In this document: in pieces, positions 34,315 through 47,600 of the stretch
Numbering within the stretch: the first letter of the stretch is position 1
Layout: every line of letters begins with the position of its first letter
Assembly: GCA_001972305.1 (NCBI GenBank)
Contig: BDDD01001468.1
Coordinates: forward strand, 1 to 64,000
DNA length: 64,000 nt
Direction of reading: 5' to 3'
From: Cephalotus follicularis
Lineage: Eukaryota > Streptophyta > Magnoliopsida > Oxalidales > Cephalotaceae
The notes under the pieces: generated by a model
What the model saw: the letters and a program-made list of their open reading frames with translations, nothing else
What the model was told of the DNA's origin: nothing
The model's database searches: none
Position numbers and translations under genes: made by a program

Positions 34315-36582
34315 CTCAAAAAAAAAAAATATTGAGGCAACTGCAATCATAAAAACTACTTATATACACATATACACATTATAATCAACCACAAACAGTT
34401 ACTGAAAAATGGGGAGGGGGAAATGAATTTTTGCTCGGATTTAAGATTAGTGTTTATGTTGTTATGAGAATTATTGGGTTTGAAGTAATTTATTGGACTC
34501 TTTCTTGTATGTTCATCAAGAGACATGAATATTGATTTTTTTTTTAAAAGTCAAACTACAATTTAATATTTCAACTAATCAATTTTTAAGGGTGCCTCTC
34601 AGCTCAGGTTTAATTTAGACAATCTATATCTTGAAGTTTTAAATTGATTTTGTTATTAATGTGTTGTTAGTTTAAGTATTTTGTTTACTGAATTTATGGT
34701 TATAAATTTAGTAGCTGAAAAAATTATTAAGTAAATATGACATATAAATATATATTATTAGTTTTGAAAAATTTTAAATTTTAAATTAATTAAATTAATA
34801 ATATTTTATTTCATAATTGGATATCATCACGTATGAATTTTATATTGATCAGAATCTCTAAAAAACTTGAGGTGAATCCTAATTAATAGTAGGTTCCTAC
34901 GTTTTCAAATCCTACCCAAGAGATACAAATTATGGGAACACTCATTCCATAAATATCAAAGTCCTTTCAGTCAAAATTGATAACTTTTTCTTTAAAAGAC
35001 AAAAGCAGAACATAACCAAGTTTATGGTTTTTATACACCTGGCTTGCTAACTGATTTTTAATTTCACTTGAATTCCAATTTTTTTCTTATTTTTCTTTTC
35101 TTATTTTGTTCCCTAAATTTTTTATAAAAAAATTAGACATTACATGACATTCACAAACTAATATCATTAATAGTTTTATCAGACTATCCAATCAATCAAA
35201 ATTTTAAAATACTCAATCATTCAAATTCAAAGTTTAATTATTCAATCAATCAAAATTCTGAGAATTGAACTAATCTCAAAGTTTCATACTATATCAATTA
35301 AATTAGTAAAATTCAAGTACCTAAAGATGCTGTTGCCTAATATTATGTTATTAATACGAAGGTTATGTTCATAATCATTTTCGTGAACTCCTTGTTCCAT
35401 CTTAGATTTATCAAGGTATCTGAAACAAATTGTACTACAATTTTCTCAATCCTAACAAAACTCGATAGAAAATTCAATTTAAAAATCCAAGATGAGTTTG
35501 TCCAAACTGAAATTCAAGGAGACACTCTAAGAATTTAATGTAACTTAAAAGGGAAAATATGTAATTTGTTGGAAAAAGAACTTCAAAATCAAACATGTGA
35601 AAGCAAAAAGATGTAAAATAATAATAATAATAATAATAAATAAAATGAAGAAACTGAATTGTATTATAGTTGTTCAATGAGACATTAATAAAACCCATTC
35701 TCACGTATACTTTATTTTGTCTTTTCCTTATTTCACGCTTACGAAGAAATGCAGTTCTTCAAGATTATGTAGACATCTTATTAAAAAAAACAAGATTTTG
35801 TAAACATCAAATTCCAAAAACTTCATGATTCCAGTAGTTGAAAGCCTTGATGAGCCAGGGTAATTCTGGCTGCCTTGTTTAATCACTGTACCCATCAAAC
35901 CAATAAACCTGGAATTGAAAATTGATTATCAATTTATCTTCAAGCTTTTTTTTTTTTTGTTGAAATACCAAAAAATGCACTCAAAGATGGCATAAGAGTC
36001 GCAGGAGTTCAAAGTACAGTAGTAGAAAGCGAAGCTGATGTTGATTTTGTCCCAGAAATGCTGTATACACGACCTTTATTGATTAGTACAAGCGAACTTG
36101 AAAAGAATGTAGCGTTGCCAATTCATCATGAGCTTCAAGGGGCTTCTTTAAGTTGCAAATAAATACCAAGACCGTCTCTAAATGCTGAACCAACACCACC
36201 TTAAAGTAAACTACCATCTGTCTGTCATACAATAGAGGCCGACATCACAAGAATATTTGTCACTTCCATGCTCAGAACAGCAGATGCAGACGTATATCAA
36301 GGGCGGAAATACAAGATAAACTGCCACTGTAATTCTTAAAAAGCAGCACACATAAAGCTATAGGTGAAACAGTTGATCAAACGGATCATCCCAAAGAGGG
36401 TTGGTAGTAAATAGTACACATAAACATAGGTGGTGATACAACTCAACATGGAGAAAATGGTGACATTGTGAAAAGGGGAAGGAAAACAAAGGAGGATAAC
36501 ACCACAACATCAAACAGTTCTTTTAAAGTTTTATTACTCCCTGTTAAGATATTAAAGGGAGCATTTATGTCTTCCGTCATTA
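34315..36582. other. Intergenic region between FLZ and UBP1 genes
   Basis: No gene found. An ATT/TAA microsatellite lies at 35616..35640. The right part (about 36200..36582) is less AT-rich and probably holds the 3' UTR of the UBP1 gene, which ends at 36583 on the - strand. The rest is AT-rich sequence without visible structure. Confidence 0.5.
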
Positions 36583-39500
36583 TTACTGATAGTACATAAG
36601 CTGCTGGGTACTTGCAACATTCTGGAACCCACCATCGTAGACAGCCTGACTGGCTCCAACTGAAGCCATTCCCATCCCTGCCTGCTTTAGGGCATGCTGA
36701 CCTTGCGGATGCATTAGAGCCTGCACACCAGCCATTTTGTTCAATGCCATTTGTTGTTCATATGCCACAAAATCGATGGCAGAAAAATTGGGCATTTGCA
36801 CAGCAGTTGGTGGGGGAAGAGGGGTGGAATTTGTTCCTGGTGGAGTTGGCTTGCTACCCCATGAACACTGCCACAACAATAAACAACCATGCCATTGTTC
36901 ACTTCCACAGAACTTGGAAAATATTAAACATTAATTTCCATGCGCTCAAAAGAGAAAAGGCCAAAAAGGGGGAAAAAAATGCAACCAGTGATGGATATAG
37001 GAACACTTATAACCCATAATAAGTTGAACCTATAGGCTATGGCCTATCGACCATGAATATCAAGTTACGCCGTCTTCTAACTAAACTTTTCCAAACCATG
37101 ATAAGTTAATAACAAATTAACCAACACTTTATAAAAAAGAAAGAAATAGAATGACCCTCTGATTGTTTTGTACATTTGTAAATCCCCTTCCACTCCACAC
37201 ACAACTAATGCCTGGGACACTTTCAACAAGCCAACAGTATCAGGAATTCTTTATCTTCTTTTGAGTAATTTTGATCAAAAAGTTACTGCTGTCTGCCTTC
37301 ACAAAATATTCTGTGTTTTAGAATACCTACTAGTTTAAGGTACATGTGGAAACAACATTAAATATGTTGTACATGCACCTAAAAGCAACAACTTCAAGGC
37401 CTATGATGAGTCCATTGAAGAGAGATGTTTTAGAAATTCGGTCAGAAAAGTATTTACAAAACTCTCTAAATACATAAATAAACAATTCACAGCTTTTCAA
37501 TCATCAACTTCAAAAGGCCACTTCCCGAAAAGCTGCACCAAATCACTTCAGACCCATGATTTAAAGATCTAGTTGGGACTGGATGAATCATTTAAGATCA
37601 CGGAAGGTGTAAATAAAAACACTAGTAAATTTCATGCATTTCACTATGCCACTTTATGTAGGAACACATACTGTTAAGGTATGATATTTAACTATCCCTC
37701 AACACCTAGTAGAGTCAATCAGGGTTATCCCACTGAATAAGACAAACATTAGCATCACTTCACCTCAAGCCTAATTAAACCAGTAACCCTACACGTAAAA
37801 CAACAAAATTATCAATACGAAAGGACCTTAATAGGTTTGCCACAGAGAAGTCGAGCATTTCCCATCTGAATAGCCAGAGCTGCTTCAGCATGTGTGCTGT
37901 ATCTCACAAACCCAAAACCTTTATCTCGTTGCACCCGAACATCTTCAATACTACCAGCACCAAGGACAAGAAATTGCTGGTGGAGAAAAGCTGAAGTAAC
38001 CTGCAAACTTTTTGTTGATAAGGAACACCAACAATATTAAGGAATTTTTAAAACAATAATGCTACATGCCTAAAAAATTCTAATGGTTTTTTTTCCCCAA
38101 AAGCTGTGCCATTTTACTTCACATTATACCAAGAACTACTTGTGCATTTTGCGCACGTAGAGCACAATGTGGCATTTATTATAAGTTGCCTTTTATTTGG
38201 TAAGCAAAATTTGGTAAAAGACTTGGGCTTATATGTTTCTGCAACGAAGGAGGAAGTATCACATAGAAAATTTTCACTGTAATATTTTAGACAGAAAATT
38301 TCATCTCCTCACAAGATAAGTGACACGGGTTCAATATTATCACTAAAAACATAACACCTTGTTTCATAGCAATTGTATAGAGATTACTTGTCTCATCTGA
38401 ACAGTTATTGGCTCTGGCAACAAGTTACCACTTGATTAAATTCCTACAGTTGGGTTATCTACCGACTGAAAGTGACAGATTCAGACCATCACAACAACAA
38501 CTGAAATTCAACGAACATAGATTATTGCAACAACAGCTATGCCTCAATTTCAACTATTTGAGATCGGCTACATGAATCCTTGTTTTTATCCGTTGTAAAA
38601 ATAAAAACAATCCAATATTGCATTGGTCCATATTTTTTACCTCATCATACGAGTTAAAAGCCCAAACAGCTAAAAAATTTCTTCACTCTACCTGGTGAAC
38701 CGGTAGGACCAACCTAATGTAAACATTTAACTATTTGTAAGAAGGAAGGGCCAGAATAACTAAAATTTTACACACAAAAAAAAAAAAAAACTAGAAGTAT
38801 GTGACTAATACAACAGAAACTGTTAGTAAATGGATAAATGCTTGCCTCAGGAGCAAGATTGCCAACATAAACAGTGGTGTACTGAGGATTGTTCTCTGGA
38901 GCATCATCAGTAGTTCTCTCTTGACCATCTTCTGCACAACGGGAAAAAAAACTATAAGCTGAAATGGTAGCAAGACATAAAAAAGTAGTAGTAAAAACTC
39001 TATATTAAGCATCCGTACTTAAATATCATCCATGTAACAGCCAAATCTCAGGCATCCATATCAAGTGTCCAGAAGGTGTTGATACCAATACAAGAGAACA
39101 AGCATGAAATAGTTTCACTGTTTAAGGTGATAAGCACATGGAAAATGTGAAGATCTGCTCACACAACCAAACTATCTTGATTCCATAAGACGATGAAGTT
39201 GAAAGATCACAATTACATGTTTGCAGATAAAAGAACAATCACAAAAACAGTCGAACAAGTTTATATGATGAAAAAATTTCATAGATGAACTCACCAGATG
39301 TTCCACTAGTTAACTCTACAACGCTTTTGGCATCGGATTGTTTGTCGTCATTAGAAGTAGAACCTTTTGTAGCCCAGTTACATCGAATCTGTCTGCTTCC
39401 AAGCCACTTCCCTGTCATATCATATCACCAGAGAGCTTGACAATTCAAATTAATTGAGATGGAAAGATAGGAATAAAGCATAGAAAGATAGGTTGCATCT

Positions 39501-42321
39501 TTAGGAGAAGGAAATATTTCATATTGGCACTATATAGAGTACAAAAAAGGAGTTCCCAGATATTTTTGCAAGCATATCATCACTTTCTTACTTGTTCCAG
39601 AAGCACATTGTGATATAATTAGCCAAAAACAACTGTATGACTTGTCATCTTAGCTGACCATGGAAAATCTAGTCTAACATTGCCTTTGCTATTTCCTAAT
39701 CTTGAACAATATACACACTTCAAATTTCTCATAAGTCATTCACATTTTACTTCAGTTCCAAACAGCCCAAGCATAAAGTACTTAAGAACAACTAATGAGC
39801 ACTAAAATAGGAATTATCTATAACAAGAACAATGAAAGAAAGTGAAACCCAATAACACCACCACAAGAAATGGTGAGTTGAAGTCAAAAAAGAAAAAGGG
39901 AAAAAAGAAAAAAAAGAAAAGGAAGCAATCTGTCAAAGCAATAAAAACTTTCATACCGGTCAAGTCATTTATTGCACTTTGGGCATCCTAGCCACAAAAA
40001 GAAAAAAAGGAAACAATCATCTCATGAACTATTAACAAAAACTGTAGATGAAAAATCATTCACATAAAGAAACACAAACCAGAAACAGAATTAAAAATTT
40101 ATCAATACCTGCTGGTTCCGAAATGAAACAAACCCAAAACCCCTTGAACGCCCAGTCTTCTGATCCCACATAACCCTCGCATCTCTAGAACCAATTCACA
40201 AGTCACATTAGTCTTTCAATAACTTAGTCATACCTGGCTATCTATAATATCCACATTGCCAGATTTTTGAAAAAGTTTTATTGGAGTAAAACAAATAATC
40301 AGGAAAAACAGAACTTACGAACAACTTTGGTAGACAGAGAAGCATGCATACAGAGTTGCATCTGTAACTTCAGGGCTAAGATCACCAACAAAAATGTTGT
40401 GATGACCTGAATCCCAAGGTGATATTAGCATGTGTAGTGGGAATAATAAGATTGGCAACACCATTAAATGATCATAAGAAATACGTATGCACAAACCTGA
40501 TGTATCTTCTCTCTGACTACTCGCATATGCCCAATTAACTTTAATGGGCTGCCCAAACCTGAAAACCACATATTAGAATACTGGGGAGGGCAAAAATGAG
40601 CCATAATGTTGGGACTTCTACTCACAGATGCCTTCCATTAAGAGCCACAATAGCAACGGCCGCTGATCTGCGATCAAAATAGTCCACGAAGCCATAGGAT
40701 GACTGCATAGAGAAGAGATGTGCAACTATATGAGAAGAAATTTGAACAAAAGGTAAAGAAGCTGACATAAGCCAATAAGATGCAAGTTCAGAATGAGGAA
40801 CAACTAGACCAACAGGGGAAAAACGTGTTAGCTATGAAGTTACTTTCCAGACAATTTATAAACAGCCGGAATTTTTCATAGCACTCAAAACACTGTATGG
40901 TCAGTTGGATCATCTGATCAAACATGGATGTAGCAATGTAGCACACAAACGTGACCTTATCTTTCCTGATGAGCTTGCATCCCTCAAGGGGACCAGTACT
41001 AGAGAAAACCTCTTGAAGAAGGGGCTCCGTAACCTGCGGGTGAATGTTCCCTACATACCTGCATTTTCCCATAATTAATAAAGATTAAAGCATGAAAGCA
41101 CAATCACATCAAACATAGCAAACTAAAGATAAAAATATAACCATGCAAGCATATAACACATCACATATGCATAACAAATAAAATAGAAACAACTGCTTTG
41201 GATATTCAATGCGTGCAGATTAAGGCTGAGACACAGATTTAAAAATAAAACTAAATCTTTAAAGTAACATTTATAAGAGCATCAATGAATAAGATGATTA
41301 ACATGAATCTAGGTATAAGAAACCAAAAAAAAAATGATTCAAAAAAAGTCTATGCAACACTCACACACTGCGGCATGTACTTGAATCAAACCCAGGAGGC
41401 AGGTTTCCACTCAAGATAGGTTCTATCTGCAAAATAAAAATGTAAAAAACTAGAAGAAGAAAGGGGGAAGAAGAAACCAAAAAACCTAAAAATAAAAATC
41501 CTATGCCTCACACGAAATTCTCATATTAATGAAAACAAAACAGCATTAAATTCAAGCATTATACCAAAAATGCTTTAAGCAAAGGACCTCTAGAAGCAAA
41601 AAAAAAAGAAAAAAGAAAAAAAACGAGTTCAGGTATGCATCCAACACAAATATGTCTGATGGGGTTCTTGACTTTCTCTTTCCTTTACCAAATCTTGATT
41701 TACTAGTCTAACTGTAAACATAGACCACTTGAAACACAAGAAGATGGGTACACGTGATTGGGTGTAATGTTCCGAATAACAACGAAAAAAATGCATACAC
41801 CAATCAAAATAGCAAAGAGAAAGCTACAACAGTTGAGTGCAAAATCATTATGTTAATTATGCCCGAGTAAAAATCACCAAACAGAAAAATTGTCACGAGC
41901 AAATCGACTTATAAAAACGAACCGGCAAGCAAATCAGGTCAACCATAAAAATACAAAAATTTGAAATACCCGATTGAGAAAACTAAGAAACGACACATTT
42001 TAATGATTCAACCAAAAACATATTTTGGAAAAAAGGGGTTTCAATCAGAGTTGCAAACTATACATCCAGCATTATAATTATTTTGTTAACCGAAAAAAAT
42101 CAACAAAATACAAAAAAAAACAACATACGATATCAGAATATTAACAAAAGATGAATAACTAATCAAACATTAAAAAAACTATTAACCAATCAGAAAAGCT
42201 ATAAAAAGTTTAAAATGAAGAAAAAGAAAAAAAATACCTGAGGAGCTGCTAATAGACCAGTGTGGTGACCGTACAGAGACTGCTGCATCATCGCCTGTTG
42301 CTTCAGCCTATGATGCTGCAT
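36583..42321 (-). CDS. UBP1: Oligouridylate-binding protein UBP1 (three RRM domains)
   Basis: A TIA-1-like RNA-binding protein that binds U-rich RNA, aids splicing of U-rich introns and stabilises mRNA, and forms stress granules. Exons in transcription order: 42321-42238, 41426-41365, 41058-40956, 40702-40626, 40558-40497, 40406-40319, 40184-40109, 39987-39957, 39411-39295, 38931-38846, 38000-37827, 36867-36583. The sum is 1245 nt, 414 aa, in frame. RRM1 is about residues 48-122 (RSVYVGNIH), RRM2 about 132-208 ([24 protein letters not shown]), RRM3 about 252-325 ([19 protein letters not shown]). The C-terminus ends [16 protein letters not shown], as in UBP1 proteins. Intron 10 uses a GC donor (GAG|GCAAGC), and exon 8 is only 31 nt. 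It is close to UBP1B/UBP1C of other plants; the exact paralogue is undecided. Confidence 0.95.
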
Positions 42322-42381
42322 ATTCGATCAATAGAGTTTATTGGTGATTAAGAGTTAGGGTATGAGAGAGGGTGGAAATGA

Positions 42382-42420
42382 AGAAAAAAATTTAAAAAAA
42401 AAAAAGAAAAAAAAAAAGAA
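42382..42420 (-). promoter_or_regulatory. Long U-rich tract in the probable UBP1 5' leader
   Basis: Read as RNA, this is two runs of more than ten U, split by single C, then AAAUUUUUUUC. It lies 60-100 nt before the start codon. It is a ready binding site for the encoded oligo-U-binding protein, so autoregulation is possible. Leader limits are inferred. Confidence 0.4.
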
Positions 42421-42559
42421 TGAACAAGAAAACCCTCGAAAGAGAGGGAAGCAAATGAGAGAGGTGGGTAAAGAGAAAGGAGTCAAGTGAACAAGAATTG
42501 AGTCCGTCAAAAATAGATCATATATAATATTTATTTTCAAAATAAAGACAAGAAAAGAG

Positions 42560-44975
42560 TAATCGCTCACTGTTTGTCACGTGCAACGTGCTGAGTGGAA
42601 TCAAGTGAGATCATGTTACATTGGTGAGTCTTCCATTCCATGGTCATGGGCCAGTCCTGGGCCTAAGACCGTGTCTTTACGGGCCATAATCAAGATCGAT
42701 TTGTTTCTTAACAGGCCAGTTGAACTGGTCTTATTTCTTAAGGATCATGAGAGATTGGATCGGTCCAATATCCGTTATTAACCACGACAAGCGGGTCGGG
42801 CCGTTTATAAAAGATTTTGAAATTTTATGTATTTTTTAATTTACTAATACCGGTGTACGTATTTATTGTCCATTTTAAAAAAATGAATATTTATTGAAAA
42901 ATTCTATATGTTTAGTTTTTAATTCAATAAATTTATGAAAAAATTCTGAATACAAAATATTTATGATCATTGTTAATAATTTTACAATAATTTTAATGTT
43001 TTGGTAAACTCGATATATTTTTCGTTTTTATTAAATAAGCAGCAATATTTCTGTTATAATTCAACAATCACGATATTGTTTACTTTTGCTCTTAATAATT
43101 CTACAATATATTATTATTTAGACATTTATTTTAATTTACTATATGGTTTGATGTTTAGTACATGGTTATCATTTACTTGAATTTTTTACTGTTTTATTAA
43201 ACTTTACTTTTTTAGTTGAAAACTAGTTATTTTGGAAATGTCTTACCATTATTATGTTTAATTTTTACCAGTTGGGTTACCTCGAGTTTTTAAAAATAAA
43301 TTACGTAATTAATTATAATGTTATTGTTTCTGCTATTTTTCACTTTATTTTTTTATACTTTATCATGATTGTTACATTTTACTAGAAATCTTGTATTGTA
43401 CAATTTTGTTATTATATATATAGTTTCTATTAAGCATTAAAGAATTGGTTACATTTTACTATTATGACGTGTGTTACAGTTTATTATATGTGTTATAGTT
43501 TACTACTTTTATTAAGTTTTGATAAATCTGCTATAATTCCTAACTGGTAACCTATTTATAAGATGTTGATGTTTACACAAATAGCAGTCGCTCATTTAAA
43601 AAGATACGCATTGTGTAAATAAAGAATAATTTTTGTTTGAATTCGGTGTACAATATTTAACTAATAATATATAATTATATAAATATAATAATAAATAAAA
43701 TTTATTTATAAAAGAAAAGAAAAGGAAAAATTAATTAATATTTATATAAATACGTAATTTATACCTTAGATACATGCAAAAATTATGATTTATTTTAACC
43801 GGACACGAATCTAAGACAATCTTGAAATAAATTTGAAGACTTTTATCCAAAAAAGTAACAAGACCAAAGGAGAAAGTATAGAATTGGGTGCCTTACAGAG
43901 GCATGGGAAAGGAAAGGCGGCCAGGATGTGGAACCCACCGAAAAGCCAAATTTAGGATGGAAATATAAGCAAGCAAACGCGTGACCAATTTAAAAATAAT
44001 AATTAGATCCAAGTAAAGTGGACCCTACCACCTTCACCATAGCCATGTGATGTCTAATTTTTATCCTATTATATCACATCACAAATGGGCAGCTGTCTGC
44101 TTTTTCTTCTTTTAAATAAATGTAGTAATTAGACGTGAACAACGTGACTATATAGTATATACAATCTTTATGCTTTGCTAGTATTATAGTAGAGGATGTT
44201 TACAAGGCACCTGGTTTTGCCTACTTATAAATGTGGACCAGTTAATGTAGCCACCTGATTTCCAGCTTTAACTATTTGTGTTTTTAAAGGTAAGTGTGTT
44301 TTTTTTTAGTCGACAATCATATCTCTTGAATGGTTATGGATCAAACAATTCAAATGTAAATACTTGTATCAGTTCCTTTTTTTTATGGTCAGGAGTGATG
44401 CTATCAAGATTTTGGTCAATTTGGACACTATCTTCAGATTTTTCACAATATAAAAGAGCATAATACTTAATCATGGTGCAGTAGAACTACAAAAGAAAAT
44501 GTATGGTGCATGCTCTAACAGTTGTGATAAGATGTTGACATTTAGACCAATAATTAATTGCGTATTAAAATGTATAAACGATTTACTAGTGATGTTGTGC
44601 TTTCAACAAACATCCTCAAAGAGAATCAAATTTGAAATGAATAATTGGTTCAAATTTAACATTGATTAATTTCTTCTCAATAAAGTTAATTACATAACTA
44701 ATAGAAAAAATGACAAGACCGTTAGATCTCAGCTTGGAACATTAGAACATAGCTAAAAGCAACAAAATAGAGATCTAATGAACAAGAGAAGCAGATTAGC
44801 CCTCCCAAAAGAAAAACAAGAAGATAACAGGCTCAAATTATAGAGCTAAAAAGAGAGAATTAGAGCTCAAATCTACTATGCAAGCAGATGTTTTCCACAT
44901 TCTTTCTTGGCCGAGATAGAGGGCCCTCTGGAATATATCGTGCCTAGCGTAATGAAGGAAAACATTTGCTGGATA
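42560..44975. other. Intergenic region between UBP1 and JAZ genes
   Basis: The two genes are tandem on the - strand. 42560..42800 is less AT-rich and may belong to the UBP1 promoter, with CACGTG-like GTCACGTGCAACGTG near 42575. 42830..44870 is AT-rich and has no gene I can support. A segment around 43600..43760 resembles 3220..3340. The part just below 44976 should hold the JAZ 3' UTR. Confidence 0.5.
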
Positions 44976-47600
44976 TTATGCAGCCAAACCGAGCCATGAC
45001 TTGCCTTCAGCTGGCTTGGAAGGAGTTGCTGATGGGCTAGTTGTTTGGAAGGGTGCTCTTGCCTTGATCCTGTGAAAAAATTCCATGACAAGAATATAAA
45101 GATCCATTCATCGAATCAATTATTCATACAGTGTTACATAAACCTGTGTAAAAACAGCAGCTGGTTGAAATAAAGGAACAATGATTTGATTGCAAGATAT
45201 ATTTGCTTTAACTTTCGGTAATAGATACCAAACGCAAGACCAATTTTGGAAACTCCAATCCTAGCCCCCAACAATGCACTGACAAAACAATACCCTTAAT
45301 AATCATCAAAACATCTCAGCCACAATCAATGAAACCAACAAAAATCAATTGCCCGTTGCGAAACAATTTCGACCAAAATTTTTCCTAAATGATATTAAAC
45401 TTACACAAACAAACAACACTAGAAGAATTTGTGAATAATACTCTCCTACGTTTGTTCTAAATGCCTACCTATCTTTCCTCTTCTCCAAAAACCGGTGGAG
45501 TGAAGCATTCCTCTTAATTGGCAGATCTGCATATCATACATAGAAAATAAAAATAAGGAAAACAGTAAACTTTGTTGTAAAATCCAAAACTTTCACACTT
45601 CCCAATTAAATACGAAGTGGACATTAAAGATTACCGCAAACAATGGGTCGCGAAGTAGGTTGATTAATCTCCTGAATTACATTGCCACCAAAATTAGGAA
45701 GAATACTGGAGCTCACAGGAATTAAACTGGTAGGTTCGACTGGATTTTTGACAATGTTAGAACCAAATGTGGCTTGGTTCTGGGCAAGACTACTAGAAGG
45801 GTAGTCCACATGGCTCTGGGAGCATCCATTGCTAGCTAAGAGCATAACTTCCTTAGCTTTGTGAGCTGGGAAATCATTGAACACAATTACTTGGCCAGCA
45901 TAAAATATAGTCATCTGGGCAGTTTCAGGCTCGGAGACGGAAGGCTTGATTTCACTGGTACAAGATAAACAAATGATATACACTCAGTGACTTGCAAATG
46001 TTAAAAAAACCCTTCATAATATAAACATGCTGATCACTTATATGTCAATAATTCAAAACAAATAATTCATTCATTTCAAAAAGGAGAATAACTTCAAATG
46101 AAACTATATTCTAGTGAATTGGTAATTGATGGCATAAACAAAACATAGTGACTAATTTGCTCAGAAGGTGTGCTCGAATATAAAACAGAGGTCATAAGTT
46201 CGACACCCATTTGAACTATGGGGCTTGTGGTTTATGTTAAGAAAATAATAATAATAATAACAATAATAATAATAAATGGTGTATAGATCATGTTAACAAA
46301 CCTTTTATCAAGGGTCTTTATGACATCTTCCTTATGAATGGAAGGGAGAAAATCAGAGCACTGAGGGAAAAATTCCATGGATTTGATGTTTCGAGGTACC
46401 GCCATGTTTCTGCTCCAAACATCACCAGGATTCCCAGTGACTGGAAACAGATTCATCGTTGCCGCGGTGGCGCGCAACATCTCAGGGGTCCCTGCAACAT
46501 TTATACCCATCATCAGATATCTTCTTCATTCTAGAAATAGATATTTCAACACTTTCAAATTTGGATCCATAATCTGGTTCTGGTAAACACTTCATATGTT
46601 TCAAAAGACGAGCAATCCTAGACGGCTATTTATAATCAATAGTTTCATTGTCATATTTAAAACTATATATAATTCCTGCAAAAGTGGAATTATCTTAACA
46701 GAAATTAAAACAGCATATTGGATTAAGCACATGGTACTTTCTTCTGATAAGGAGAGATAAAACCCCCCAAAAAAGGGAAATATTCAAAATGGAGTGTCTT
46801 GAGGAGAGACCGAGAGGATAGAGAACGTGTTTATATGACCGTTGAACCATTAAACATGAACATGACAATCAATATCCGATTTTAATGGATCTGCGGAGAA
46901 GACCATAAAACAAAACTGTGAGAAACAACAAAAAAAAAAACTTAACTTGCCCTTTTCGCTTAACAGATCTAAGATTAGATTCTACTAAGAATCAATCAAC
47001 AAGAGACTTAGAAAATAGAGGATTCGAATTGAAGTACTAAAAATAGGAAAAAATCACAACCCTTAATTCAATTTATGGGATATACAAAACCTTTGAGCAT
47101 AACACAAGGCTTCATTAAAGGAGAAAATTAAGCATCCAATCCTCCCAGTATGCTAAATAAACCAAAATAATTAAGATTATATCCAGATAATTACTGGTAC
47201 GATGCCTCAGCCATTTACAATTGAGTTTTTTTCCTTCAATGGTTGACTATTTAAATAAATAAATAGCGCACACACACACACAATAAGATATTAAACAACA
47301 GACAGCCCCGTCACAAAAAAAAAAATAATAATAATAATAATTGTTGGTTAAGGCCCAAAATCCAAAAGAGAAAACCCAGAATTGATTTTCTATCTTTTCA
47401 TTAGGAAAATGAAAACCTTAGTGCTTACCATTAGCTTCAAGATTGCAAGTCATTCCAAGGCTAAGATCTCCAAAATCACCTTTCTCTTTCAAGTACTGAC
47501 TCAACTTACTACACTTCTGGTTAAAGCTCGATTTTTCCGGCGCCTTCACGGCGTTGTGCCCTACCAAGTCCTCAAATTCCGACGAACTCCCCATACTCAT
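44976..47600 (-). CDS. JAZ1: JAZ1/TIFY10-type jasmonate ZIM-domain repressor
   Basis: Nuclear repressor of MYC2-type factors, degraded through COI1 when jasmonoyl-isoleucine is present. Exons in transcription order: 47600-47429, 46491-46302, 45954-45635, 45526-45469, 45069-44976. GT-AG, 834 nt, 277 aa, in frame. The N-terminal segment FGDLSLGM (residues about 43-50) matches the extra MYC-contact region of JAZ1-like proteins. The TIFY domain starts at about 132 with TIFYAG at 136-141 and VIVFNDFPAHKAKEVM. The Jas motif is at 228-255 (DLPIKRNASLHRFLEKRKDR then IKARAPFQ), so the COI1 degron LPIKR is intact. The protein ends KSWLGLAA. The start codon is chosen at 47600; no in-frame ATG lies further upstream. 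The paralogue number (JAZ1 or JAZ2) is by resemblance only. Confidence 0.94.
45070..45468 (-). promoter_or_regulatory. Jas intron of the JAZ gene
   Basis: A 399-nt intron splits the Jas motif after KRKD(R). In many JAZ genes, retention of this conserved intron yields a protein lacking the Jas C-terminal part, which resists hormone-driven degradation. Here the intron begins GTAGGC (AG|GTAGGC). Read-through would replace IKARAPFQ with other residues. Confidence 0.75.
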
